Source: Nesterenkonia halotolerans
GTDB taxonomy: Bacteria > Actinomycetota > Actinomycetes > Actinomycetales > Micrococcaceae
Length of the DNA: 64,000 bases
Reading direction: 5' to 3'
NCBI RefSeq assembly: GCF_014874065.1
Contig: NZ_JADBEE010000001.1
Location: forward strand, 1,550,001-1,614,000
A program made the translations under genes and the position numbers. The notes below the pieces were generated by a model. It worked only from the letters and a program-made list of their open reading frames with translations, was not told the origin of the DNA and did no database searches. Positions 17,866 through 26,357 of the stretch are shown here, piece by piece. Numbering within the stretch: position 1 is the stretch's first letter; the number at the start of each line of letters is the position of its first letter.

Positions 17866-18389
17866 CAGCGTTCCCCTCGCTCGGCGGTGGCCGGCCCGTT
17901 GCCGGGATCCGGGGCATCCTCATCGGCGCCACGGCGCGGATTGAGCATCGGGCGTCCGTCGGCGTCGGTCTCGTCGGCGAACTCCGTGGTCTCGTCCTCG
18001 ACCGGGGCGTCCTCCTCTGCGTCGTAGGCGCCGGCGTAGGAGGCCACGCGGCGGTCCTCCTCATCGTCGGCGAGCTCGTCCTGGCGCGCCAGCACCCAGG
18101 AGCGGTAGATCAGCGCGAGCATGAAGCTCACCAGCGCGAAGGCGATGACGATCGCCGTGAGCAGCAGCGCCTGCGGGAGCGGGTCCAGGTAGTCCTCGGC
18201 TGGAATCTCCGGGTCATAGAGCGGTGCGAGCCCCGCCCGTCCGGCCGTCTGCAGCAGAAGCAGGTTCACCGCATTGGAGATCAGAATGATCCCGAGCAGC
18301 ACCCGGGTCAGTGACCGTTCGAGGAGCAGGTAGATGCCGATGGCGAAGAGCGCTCCCATCAGAATCAGCAGCGTGAGGTTGATCGTCAT
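17865..18389 (-). CDS. mnhC: Na+/H+ antiporter subunit C
   Basis: A 174-residue NuoK-like subunit: three helices (residues about 4-24, 30-48, 75-100) with the hallmark YLLLERSLTRVLLGIILISNAVNLLLL region and TAIVIAFALVSFMLALIYR. The last 65 residues are an acidic tail (DDEEDRR, EEDAPVEDE) not found in short family members. It overlaps mnhA by 4 nt and abuts mnhD. Confidence 0.92.
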   Translation of the reverse strand: MTINLTLLILMGALFAIGIYLLLERSLTRVLLGIILISNAVNLLLLQTAGRAGLAPLYDPEIPAEDYLDPLPQALLLTAIVIAFALVSFMLALIYRSWVLARQDELADDEEDRRVASYAGAYDAEEDAPVEDETTEFADETDADGRPMLNPRRGADEDAPDPGNGPATAERGER

Positions 18390-21300
18390 CGAGCCACCCC
18401 CGCAGAGGTCTCGCCGTGGATCTCGTGGCCAGGCGAGGAGGCTTGCTGGCCCTCCCGCTCGCTGCGCACATCGATCTCCGATCCCAGGCTGCGCAGGATG
18501 TCGACGATCAGACCGATCACCACGAGGTAGACCCCCACATCGAAGAGGACGGCCGAGACGAAGTGGTGGTAGCCGAAGAGCGGCAGCGTGAGTTCGACGT
18601 CGAAGGACTGGAAGGCCTGCCCACCAGCGAGCAGCGGCACGAGTCCGGTGAAGCAGGCGACGGCGAGCCCCCAGCCCATCAACGCTCCCGCAGAGAAGGG
18701 GATGGCCGCCTCGAGCTCATAGCGCCCGCCTGCCAGGTAACGCAGCACGAACGCCAGTCCGGCCAGCAGCCCCCCGGCGAAGCCGCCTCCGGGAAGGTTG
18801 TGACCGGCGAGCAGCAGGTACAGCGAGATCATGATGATGCCGTGGAACATCAGCCGGGTGACGACCTCGAAGACGATGCTGCGGTGCTCCGGGGCCACGG
18901 TGCGTCCAGCCACGAGCCAGGCCTCCCGAGCCACTGTCGCGAAGGAGCGGGCGACCTTGATCTCCTTGAACTGCCGCGGGGACAGCGCCTTGTCGGAGAA
19001 CACGCGACCCACGGTGCCGCTGGGGACCTCGTGCAGCTCGCGGCGCTGGACATCGCGCCGCTTGACGAAGATCAGTGACGCCACCCCGGTGGCGGCCGCC
19101 GCCAGCACGGTGATCTCCCCGAAGGTGTCCCAGACGCGCAGGTCCACCAGCGTGACGTTGACGATGTTCGCGCCCTGACCGACCTCATACGCCATCCAGG
19201 GGAACTCCATCGAGATGGGCTCGGCGATGCGGGCGTCCATGGACATCGCGGCGACCACCATCATCACGAGTCCGAAACCGAGGCCGAGCAGCGCGCGCCC
19301 GAACTTGAAGCGGGTGGGGCTCTGCGTCCAGATCCCGGGGGGCAGGCTGCGCAGCGCAAGCACGAAGACCACCAGGACGATCGACTCCACCAGGAGCAGG
19401 GTCAGCGCGAGGTCAGGGGCGCCCTGCAGCGCGAAGATGCCAGCGATTCCCCAGCCGCACAGCGAGACCATGAGCACCGCCATGAATCGCTTCGGGGCCC
19501 AGATCGCGCCAGAGGCGCCGGCCAGGATCACCAGGGCGAGCACGATCTGCAGCGGCTGCTCCGCAATGATGGTGGATTCCGGAATCCAGCGGTCCGTGAT
19601 GCCACGGCCACCCGGAGCACCGAAGATCACCACGGAGAGCGGCACCAGAGTAGCCACCGCCAGGATGATGAACAGATACCAGCCCAGCGCGCCACGCTGC
19701 GTCCGCGCCGTGACCCAGGAGGAGAGCAGGTCCACGCCGCGCACGGTGCCTCGGTACCCGCGTTCGGCCTCGATGACGGCGGGGACCTTCGCCTGCAGCC
19801 TGCCGAAGGAGTCGCGCACCCGGAACAGGGCAAAGCCGAGCAGCCAGGTCAGCACGGAGAGTCCCAGCACGGGGGTCAGCCCGTGCCAGAGTGCGAGGTA
19901 GGTCGCCTCCACGCCGGGCTCCACCGGATCGAAGAGCGACGAAAAGGATTCCGCCAAGGCCTGCACCGGCTGCGGCACCAGCGCCAGCGCCACCGTGAAC
20001 ACGGTCAGGATCATCGGAGCCGCGAGGAACACCCGCGACACCGGGCCATGGAAGATGGTGCGCGCCACGGCCACCCCGGGGACGGGACGCTTCGTGGCGA
20101 AGGCACCCCAGAGGAAACGAGCGGAGTACGCCACCGTCAGCGCCGAGCCGAGGACGACGCCGGCCACCACCAGCCAGCCCAGGGTCAGCAGCGATCCCGA
20201 ACTGGTGGCTTCTGCATAGCTGAAGAAGGACTCGAACACGACCTCCTTCGCCACGAAGCCGAACAGCGGAGGCAGTCCGGCCATGGAGGCGGTGGAGATC
20301 AGCGCGACGATGAACAGCGGACGTTGCGTGCGGCCCAGTCCAGAGAGCTTGCGCAGATCGCGCGTGCCCGACTGGTGATCGATGATCCCGACCACCATGA
20401 ACAGTGCGGCCTTGAACAGCCCATGCGCCAGCAGCATGGCGAGTCCCGCGAGCGCCGCGTCTTCGGTTCCCAGTCCGTTGATCATGATCAGGAAGCCCAG
20501 CTGGGAGACCGTGCCATAGGCGAGGATCAGCTTGATATCGGTCTGCCGCAGCGCCCGCCAGGCTCCGACCAGCATGGTGATCAGTCCCAGGCCGAGCACC
20601 AGCGGCAGCCAGAAGGTGGATTCGTGGAAGCCCGGGGCGAAGCGAGCGACCAGGTAGACACCGGCCTTGACCATGGCGGCGGCGTGGAGATACGCCGAAA
20701 CGGGAGTCGGCGCCGCCATCGCGGCGGGCAGCCAGAAGTGGAAGGGCACGAGCGCTGACTTCGAGAGCGCCCCCAGCAGGACCAGCGCGACCGCGATGTC
20801 CACCGCGGTGGCGGTGCTCGAGTCGGCGAGCAGCCCCGGACCGGCGGCGAGGATCTCGGAGAGACGGTAGCTGCCGGCGAGCTCACCGAGCCAGACCAGA
20901 CCCACGAGCATGGCGAGTCCGCCGAAGGTCGTCACGATCAGCGCCTGGATCGCGGAGCGGCGGGCGTAGATGCGGTGTGCCGAGAAGCCGATCAGCAGGA
21001 AAGAGAGGATCGTGGTGAGCTCCCAGAACACGAAGAGCATGACCAGGTCATCGGAGAGCACCAGCCCGAGCATCGATGCGGCGAACGCGAAGAGCTCTGC
21101 AGCGAAGGGACCGGCAGCCCGCTCCGAGTTCGCGAAGTACCGGGCGCAGTAGAGCATGACCAGGGCACCCACACCAAGGATGAGCACCGACATCGCCAGC
21201 GCGAGGGCGTCGACGCGGAATGCAAGTTCGACGCCGAACTGCGGGATCCACTCCATGACCTCGGCCGGAGGAGCATTGGGCTCGCCGATCGCGGCTGCCT

Positions 21301-21460
21301 GGTCCGCCGCGAGCACCGCAGGGACGTAACTGAGGATCCAGACCAGCGAAGCCGCCAGAATGGCGGCGAGCAGGAAGAAGGTGCGGCGTCCGAACCGGTG
21401 GAACATGAATGGAGTCAGGATGCTGACTGCAAAGAGGACTGTGAGCATCCCAAGGATCAT
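18386..21460 (-). CDS. mnhA: Na+/H+ antiporter subunit A fused to subunit B
   Basis: A 1024-residue protein, first gene of the Mrp operon. Residues 1-500 are a NuoL/MrpA module with the coupling Glu in VFWELTTILS and Lys in HAAAMVKAGVYLVARF. The middle is an MbhD/MbhE-like region (GAPDLALTLLLVESIVLVVF). The last 150 residues, from about 870 (HGIIMISLYLLLAGHNLPGGGFAGGLLAG), are an entire MnhB domain, which explains why no separate mnhB gene lies before mnhC. The fusion is known in Actinobacteria and Staphylococcus-type relatives have it split. Start ATG 21460 has GAGGAG about 8 nt upstream. Confidence 0.93.
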   Translation of the reverse strand: MILGMLTVLFAVSILTPFMFHRFGRRTFFLLAAILAASLVWILSYVPAVLAADQAAAIGEPNAPPAEVMEWIPQFGVELAFRVDALALAMSVLILGVGALVMLYCARYFANSERAAGPFAAELFAFAASMLGLVLSDDLVMLFVFWELTTILSFLLIGFSAHRIYARRSAIQALIVTTFGGLAMLVGLVWLGELAGSYRLSEILAAGPGLLADSSTATAVDIAVALVLLGALSKSALVPFHFWLPAAMAAPTPVSAYLHAAAMVKAGVYLVARFAPGFHESTFWLPLVLGLGLITMLVGAWRALRQTDIKLILAYGTVSQLGFLIMINGLGTEDAALAGLAMLLAHGLFKAALFMVVGIIDHQSGTRDLRKLSGLGRTQRPLFIVALISTASMAGLPPLFGFVAKEVVFESFFSYAEATSSGSLLTLGWLVVAGVVLGSALTVAYSARFLWGAFATKRPVPGVAVARTIFHGPVSRVFLAAPMILTVFTVALALVPQPVQALAESFSSLFDPVEPGVEATYLALWHGLTPVLGLSVLTWLLGFALFRVRDSFGRLQAKVPAVIEAERGYRGTVRGVDLLSSWVTARTQRGALGWYLFIILAVATLVPLSVVIFGAPGGRGITDRWIPESTIIAEQPLQIVLALVILAGASGAIWAPKRFMAVLMVSLCGWGIAGIFALQGAPDLALTLLLVESIVLVVFVLALRSLPPGIWTQSPTRFKFGRALLGLGFGLVMMVVAAMSMDARIAEPISMEFPWMAYEVGQGANIVNVTLVDLRVWDTFGEITVLAAAATGVASLIFVKRRDVQRRELHEVPSGTVGRVFSDKALSPRQFKEIKVARSFATVAREAWLVAGRTVAPEHRSIVFEVVTRLMFHGIIMISLYLLLAGHNLPGGGFAGGLLAGLAFVLRYLAGGRYELEAAIPFSAGALMGWGLAVACFTGLVPLLAGGQAFQSFDVELTLPLFGYHHFVSAVLFDVGVYLVVIGLIVDILRSLGSEIDVRSEREGQQASSPGHEIHGETSAGVAR

Positions 21461-21562
21461 CGACTCCGCTCCTCTCCACGACCTGTATCTCGCACGCCCA
21501 ACTGCGAGTTCCTGAGACCAGGTTCTGCGGCGGCAATCCCTCCAATGTTAACAAACCAGCGC

Positions 21563-21568
21563 TACTAT
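21563..21568 (+). promoter_or_regulatory. -10 element, leaderless-type, MFS gene
   Basis: TACTAT followed by 6 nt and ATG 21575. No Shine-Dalgarno sequence. It lies in the 114-bp region divergent to mnhA. Confidence 0.55.
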
Positions 21569-21574
21569 GCGCCC

Positions 21575-22948
21575 ATGACCAGCACCGAGTTCGCTCAGGC
21601 AGCAGCTCCAGCCCCGCTGAAGAAGCGACTCATCGCCATCTGGAGCCTCTGGAGCTGGGGCAACGCGACCGTCAGCGCGGTCATGGTGACCTTCGTCTTC
21701 GGCACCTACATCGCCGACGCCGTGGGGCCCGGCGGGCAGGGGACGCAGTATCTGACCACTGCCAACACCGTCGCGGGACTCATCATCGCGCTCACCGCCC
21801 CGGTGATCGGCCAGCGCGCCGACAACGGCGGCCGACGACGACGCTGGCTCGTCATCAACACGCTGATCGTCATCGCGCTGGTCGCCGCCTGCTTCTTCGT
21901 GAAGCCAGACCAGGCCTATCTGGTCCTCGGTGTCACCCTGATGGCCACGATGACCCTCTTCGATGAGTTCGCCAACCTGAACTACAACTCGATGATCACC
22001 GATATCTCGGATGCGGAACGCATGGGCCGGGTCTCGGGCATCGGCTGGGGCTCCGGGTACCTCGGCGGCATCGTGATCCTCGCCATCGTCTACTTCGGTC
22101 TCGTGGCCGGGGAACCGCCACACATGTTCGGGCTCGGCGAGGACGAGATGGTCAACGTCCGGGCCGTCGCACTCGTGGCCGCCGCGTGGTTCCTGATCTT
22201 CTCGCTCCCGCTGCTGCTGACCCCGATGAAGACCGCGGACCAGCGCGTGGTAGAGGAGAAGGTGAGCATCCTGGAGTCCTACCGCCGGCTCATCGGACTG
22301 GTGATCGGGCTCTGGGCGGAGGATCGCAACACCTTCTGGTTCCTGGTCTCCTCAGCGATCTACCGCGACGGCCTCTCAGCCGTCTTCACCTACGGCGCGA
22401 TCCTGGGCGTCACGGTCTTCGGGTTCACCACCTCAGACATCCTGCTCTTCGGCATCGCCGGCAATGTGGCCGCCGCCGCCGGAGCATTCATCGGCGGGTG
22501 GTTCGATGACCGCGTGGGCCCGCGTCGGGTGATCGCCACCTGTGTCACCGCGCTAATCATCACCGCGGCGATCCTGTACTTCCTCGATGTCCAGCGCAGC
22601 ATCGGTCCGCTCGTGCTGACTCCGCAGACCGCCTTCTGGATCTTCGGGCTTCTGCTGTGCGTGTTCGTCGGACCCGCCCAGTCCTCTTCGCGGGCGTTCC
22701 TGGCAAGGCTTGCTCCGCCGAGCCGCGCCGGGGAGCTCTTCGGCCTCTATGCCACCGCTGGGCGCAGCGTTTCCTTCCTGACCCCGGGGCTCATCGCGCT
22801 GCTGCTGTTCACCGCAGGTGGGGACGACAAGGCGATCATCATCGGCGTTGTGGTGATCCTCACCGCCGGCCTGGCCACCCTGGCCCTGGTGCACAACCCG
22901 ACCGGGCCCGCGAAGATGCGGGAGCATCGGATCCTGCGCAGCAGCTGA
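21575..22948 (+). CDS. MFS transporter, UMF1/Atg22-like
   Basis: A 457-residue, 12-helix transporter starting MTSTEFAQAAAP. It has WSLWSWGNATVSAVMVTFVFGTY at helix 1, an APVIGQRADNGGRRRRWL loop 2-3 motif and FDEFANLNYNSMITDIS plus GWGSGYLGG, all typical of the UMF1 (Vps22/Atg22-like) branch that is sometimes called Atg22 permease. Substrates of bacterial members are mostly unknown. It is divergent from the mnh operon and convergent with dcd. The upstream in-frame extension of the reading frame is antisense to mnhA and not real. Confidence 0.85.
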   Translation: MTSTEFAQAAAPAPLKKRLIAIWSLWSWGNATVSAVMVTFVFGTYIADAVGPGGQGTQYLTTANTVAGLIIALTAPVIGQRADNGGRRRRWLVINTLIVIALVAACFFVKPDQAYLVLGVTLMATMTLFDEFANLNYNSMITDISDAERMGRVSGIGWGSGYLGGIVILAIVYFGLVAGEPPHMFGLGEDEMVNVRAVALVAAAWFLIFSLPLLLTPMKTADQRVVEEKVSILESYRRLIGLVIGLWAEDRNTFWFLVSSAIYRDGLSAVFTYGAILGVTVFGFTTSDILLFGIAGNVAAAAGAFIGGWFDDRVGPRRVIATCVTALIITAAILYFLDVQRSIGPLVLTPQTAFWIFGLLLCVFVGPAQSSSRAFLARLAPPSRAGELFGLYATAGRSVSFLTPGLIALLLFTAGGDDKAIIIGVVVILTAGLATLALVHNPTGPAKMREHRILRSS

Positions 22949-22978
22949 GGGCGGTGAGCGGGAGGCTGGGGCTGAACA

Positions 22979-23557
22979 CTACTCGACGCGGGTGCGGTGG
23001 AAGTTGGCGTGGCTGCGTGAGGCCGTGGGACCCCGCTGACCCTGATAGCGAGACTGGTGGGCCCCCGCACCATAGGAATGCTCGGCCGGGGAGGTCAGCC
23101 GGAAGAAGCACAGCTGCCCGATCTTCGACCCGGGCCACAGCTTGATCGGCAGCGTCGCCATGTTCGACAGCTCCAGGGTGACCTGGCCCGAGAACCCCGG
23201 GTCGATGAAGCCGGCGGTGGAGTGAGTCAACAGGCCCAGGCGTCCCAGTGAGCTCTTCCCCTCCAGCCGAGCCGCGACGTCGTCCGGAAGGGTGACCGTC
23301 TCGTAGGTCGCGCCGAGCACGAACTCCCCCGGGTGCAGGATGAAGGGTTCATCAGGGTCCACCTCCACCAGTCGGGTCAGATCCGGCTGGTCCAGAGAGG
23401 GGTCGATATGGGCGTATTTGTGGTTGTCGAAGAGTCGGAACATGCGCTCCAGGCGCACGTCGACGCTCGAGGGCTGGATCATCGAACGGTCCAGCGGGTC
23501 CAGCTTGATCCGCTCGGCGTCGATCTCGGCTCGGATGTCTCGATCAGATAGCAGCAC
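22979..23557 (-). CDS. dcd: dCTP deaminase
   Basis: A 192-residue enzyme of the dUTPase/dCTP deaminase fold, converting dCTP to dUTP (some actinobacterial members go on to dUMP). The start reads [12 protein letters not shown], matching the family start MLLSD. Catalytic region: [20 protein letters not shown] with the Ser and Arg of the active site, then TLELSN with Glu129. The C-terminal tail ends with [18 protein letters not shown], the mobile lid. The GTG at 23557 has TATTTT 6 nt before it. The 391-residue upstream reading is a chance extension across the divergent SseB gene. It is convergent with the MFS gene. Confidence 0.93.
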   Translation of the reverse strand: MLLSDRDIRAEIDAERIKLDPLDRSMIQPSSVDVRLERMFRLFDNHKYAHIDPSLDQPDLTRLVEVDPDEPFILHPGEFVLGATYETVTLPDDVAARLEGKSSLGRLGLLTHSTAGFIDPGFSGQVTLELSNMATLPIKLWPGSKIGQLCFFRLTSPAEHSYGAGAHQSRYQGQRGPTASRSHANFHRTRVE

Positions 23558-23563
23558 CTGCTC

Positions 23564-23569
23564 AAAATA
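23564..23569 (-). promoter_or_regulatory. -10 element, leaderless-type, dcd
   Basis: Minus-strand TATTTT, then 6 nt, then GTG 23557. No ribosome binding site. Confidence 0.5.
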
Positions 23570-23659
23570 CCGCACCCCGACGGACCGGCTGCCCTGCGGG
23601 CTCTGGTGTGCAGGCCCGCCCGCATTGCATTCTGCGCGCGTCCGTGATCGCGTAGAGGC

Positions 23660-24121
23660 ATGACTGAGACCCCGAATACCCAGCCAGAGCAGACTCCCCA
23701 GCAGGACGCCGAGACGGCGGGCTCCTCCGCCACGCTCGAGCAGATCCTGATCGAGGGCAAGGACGGCAAGGCCCAGGCCGGCGAGATCATTCGCACGTTC
23801 CTCACCAGCAGCGTCTACTTCCTCAGTCCAGAGGAGGTCACCGACGAGACCGGGTCGGTGAACCCCCTGACACTTCAGGACAATGAGGGGAACCCGCTGA
23901 TCGCGCTCTTCAGCACCAGCGAGAACATCCCCGATGACTATAAGGAGCACGCACCGCATGCGGTCGAGGCCCCAGGCGTGGCGGTCGTTCAGTCCATCAC
24001 CGGTGCCGGCATCATGATCGACGCGGGCCAGGAGCACGGCTTCCAGATCTCCGCCGAGGGCGTGGAGCGCATCCGCACCGATTTCATCAGCCCCGCAGAG
24101 GACGCTGAAGCACAGCAGTGA
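23660..24121 (+). CDS. SseB-family protein
   Basis: A 153-residue acidic soluble protein. Features of the SseB N-terminal domain: a helix with [23 protein letters not shown], then [32 protein letters not shown] and a Gly-rich [17 protein letters not shown] stretch followed by a final helix. The family function is not settled. It is divergent from dcd (about 100 nt apart) and precedes the AEC transporter by 125 nt. Confidence 0.72.
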   Translation: MTETPNTQPEQTPQQDAETAGSSATLEQILIEGKDGKAQAGEIIRTFLTSSVYFLSPEEVTDETGSVNPLTLQDNEGNPLIALFSTSENIPDDYKEHAPHAVEAPGVAVVQSITGAGIMIDAGQEHGFQISAEGVERIRTDFISPAEDAEAQQ

Positions 24122-24246
24122 GCTGACTGCTCGCGGTCGCTCGGCCGCGGGCATGTCTGCACAACTCCTCGGGACCGCCCCCGACCCTCTTCCCGCCCGG
24201 CTAGAGTGAGCAGCTGAATCTACGCTGCGCAGCCGAAGGGAGAGAC

Positions 24247-25209
24247 ATGGGGGCGGTCCTGTCTGGTTTCCTGGTCATCTGGCTGATCATCGGGGTCGGC
24301 TGGATCATCGGACGCTTCGGCGTGCTGGGCTCGGACGCGCGGGTGGTGCTCAGTCGCGTCGCGTTCTTCGTCGCCTCGCCCTGCCTGCTGTTCGTGACCA
24401 TCTCGGACTCCTCGATGAGCCAGGTGCTGGGCCCGCAGTTCCTCATCGCCGCGATCGGCGCACTCACGACTCTGGGCGTGTACATCCTGCTGGGTCGCCT
24501 GGTGCTGCTCAAGGGCCGAAGCGGCTCCGATCTGATGATCGGCGGCATGAGCGGCTCGCTGGTCAATGCGGCGAACCTCGGCTTCCCCATCGCAGCCTAC
24601 GTGCTGGGAGACATCGCCCTGGCGGCGCCGATCATCATGTTCCAGCTCGCCGTCTACACCCCGATCTATGTGACCGCCCTGGACCTGCTCGGCAGGGATC
24701 AGGGCGGCACCTCCCGGGTGCGCCCGCACCCGCGGACCTCCACCCTGCGGAGCCTGGCGCAGTCGGCAGTCAACCCGATGATCCTCGGAGCCCTGCTGGG
24801 CCTGATCTTCTCCTGGCAGGACTGGCACTTCCCGGGGCCGGTGCAGGAATCCATCGAGATCGTGGCAGGCGCCTCCATCCCGCTGATGCTGCTGGCCTTC
24901 GGGCTCGCCCTGGTCGGCAGCCATCCCCTGGACAAGCGGGCCGACCGACGTCGTGATGTGCTTCTGGCCACCGCACTGAAGCTGATCCTGCATCCGTTGC
25001 TGGCCTGGCTGCTGGCCGAGGTGCTCTTCGGTCTCGACGGCCCAGAGGTGCTGGCCGCCGTCGTGCTCGCGGCACTTCCCAGCGCACAGAACGTGCTGGT
25101 CGCCGCCGTGCGCTACCAGGCCGGGGAGGTCATCGCGCGCGACACGGTCCTGCTGACCACCATCGCGGCGATCCCGGTGGTGGTGCTCGTGGCCGTGCTG
25201 CTGGGCTGA
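24247..25209 (+). CDS. AEC-family (auxin efflux carrier-like) transporter
   Basis: A 320-residue membrane protein with about ten helices in two inverted halves. The first helix is [23 protein letters not shown], then the half-repeat marks [29 protein letters not shown] and, in the second half, [15 protein letters not shown] and [18 protein letters not shown]. Bacterial AEC proteins carry organic acids or amino acids; the substrate here is unknown. The ATG has GGGAGAGA 1-5 nt upstream. No clear partner genes. Confidence 0.85.
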   Translation: MGAVLSGFLVIWLIIGVGWIIGRFGVLGSDARVVLSRVAFFVASPCLLFVTISDSSMSQVLGPQFLIAAIGALTTLGVYILLGRLVLLKGRSGSDLMIGGMSGSLVNAANLGFPIAAYVLGDIALAAPIIMFQLAVYTPIYVTALDLLGRDQGGTSRVRPHPRTSTLRSLAQSAVNPMILGALLGLIFSWQDWHFPGPVQESIEIVAGASIPLMLLAFGLALVGSHPLDKRADRRRDVLLATALKLILHPLLAWLLAEVLFGLDGPEVLAAVVLAALPSAQNVLVAAVRYQAGEVIARDTVLLTTIAAIPVVVLVAVLLG

Positions 25210-25241
25210 GCTGGGAGGTCATCGGCTCGCCGGGTCATTGC

Positions 25242-25247
25242 TAGGCT
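25242..25247 (+). promoter_or_regulatory. -10 element, leaderless-type
   Basis: TAGGCT followed by 7 nt and the ATG at 25255; same hexamer as before pabC. Confidence 0.5.
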
Positions 25248-25254
25248 GACCCCT

Positions 25255-26331
25255 ATGTCGCAGGCCCCTCCCCCACCCCCGAAGAACGACTCGGAGCAGT
25301 CGCCGCACGCCTCCCGCGTGGTCCTCTTCGCCTGGGTGGCGGCGCTGATCATGGCGCTGGCAGCCGGCGGTGCGGCCATCTGGCAGGTGAGCGAGAAGAT
25401 CTACACGCCTGGCCACACCGCCCAGGAGTACTGGGATTCGATCAGCCGCGGAAGCGGCTCCGAGGCGCTGGGATTCTTTGAGTCCGAGGGTCTGGAGACC
25501 GGCGGTGAGGACAACGTGGACAGCGTCCTGCTCGATGGCTCCCCACTGGAGGCCAGCAGCACCGCGATCGAGGATCCTCGTTTCGGGGAGGACCCCGAGG
25601 GCGGCGGCGATGCCGTCATGCAGTTCGCGGTGGAGGGCGAGAACTACGAGACGCGGCTGCCGATGGAATCGCATGAGTCCACCCTCGCCGTCTTCAAGAA
25701 CTGGGAGCTGACCTCCGGGGCCATGAGCCAGCTGCAGATCGATGTGCCGGGCGCCGCGGCGGGCGGCATCGCACAGATCGACGTGAACGGAGAGCCGGTC
25801 AACCTCGTCGACGACACCGCCACTCTGCGCTCCTACGTCCCCGCCGTCGTGGAGATCGCGGTGGACAGCGAGTGGCTCGTGGGCACCGCGCGCTATGTGG
25901 TGGTCCAGGAGGCCGGCGCGCAGGGCGAGGCGGAGGCGCACCAGATCACGCTCGACCTCAAGGCCTCCGAGGCGGCCGAAGAGGTCCTGCACGAGGAGGT
26001 CGAGGAGTACCTCGCCAGCTGTGCCGACCAGCAGGTGCTGATGCCGGCGGGCTGCCCGATGGGGATCAACACGCCGAACCAGGTCGTCACGGAGTCGATC
26101 ACGTGGCAGATGCCGGAGCCGGAGGACCTTTCCCTGGGCTTCGACGAGGATGGCTGGGAGACCTCGGAGACCGAGATGGAAGCCACGATCAACTTCGACT
26201 CCCGGCATTTCCACGACGGCGAGAGCCTTCAGGAGAGTCACGACGTCGGGTTCGACCTGGACGTGGAGGTCGGCGCCAGCGGCGAGGAGCTCATCGTCTC
26301 GGTGACCGGCGCGGAGCCGCCCGAACTCTAG
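25255..26331 (+). CDS. Membrane-anchored acidic protein of unknown function
   Basis: A 358-residue protein. A proline-rich cytoplasmic start (PPPPPKND) is followed by one transmembrane helix (about residues 22-44, VVLFAWVAALIMALAAGGAAIW) and a large, strongly acidic extracytoplasmic part. That part has two Cys (SCADQ and AGCPMG) about 15 residues apart which could form a disulfide. Predicted beta-rich spacing recalls the DUF4878/NTF2-like membrane proteins of Actinobacteria, but I do not recognise the family. It precedes the P-type ATPase gene by 26 nt, and that gene has its own -10. Confidence 0.7.
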   Translation: MSQAPPPPPKNDSEQSPHASRVVLFAWVAALIMALAAGGAAIWQVSEKIYTPGHTAQEYWDSISRGSGSEALGFFESEGLETGGEDNVDSVLLDGSPLEASSTAIEDPRFGEDPEGGGDAVMQFAVEGENYETRLPMESHESTLAVFKNWELTSGAMSQLQIDVPGAAAGGIAQIDVNGEPVNLVDDTATLRSYVPAVVEIAVDSEWLVGTARYVVVQEAGAQGEAEAHQITLDLKASEAAEEVLHEEVEEYLASCADQQVLMPAGCPMGINTPNQVVTESITWQMPEPEDLSLGFDEDGWETSETEMEATINFDSRHFHDGESLQESHDVGFDLDVEVGASGEELIVSVTGAEPPEL

Positions 26332-26343
26332 AGGCCCGGACGG

Positions 26344-26349
26344 TAGACT
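26344..26349 (+). promoter_or_regulatory. -10 element, leaderless-type, ctpE-like gene
   Basis: TAGACT with 8 nt to GTG 26358. The spacing is at the upper limit for a leaderless start. Confidence 0.45.
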
Positions 26350-26357
26350 CTGGCCCT

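Noticed and set aside
19883..20758. Plus-strand open frames across the mnh operon
   Set aside because: They are His/Arg/Gln-rich antisense translations of membrane-protein codons, without start signals or recognisable domains.
22979..24154. 391-codon reading of dcd reaching back across the SseB-like gene
   Set aside because: The first 199 codons are antisense to a well-supported gene; family length and the VLLSDRDI start fix the true start at 23557.
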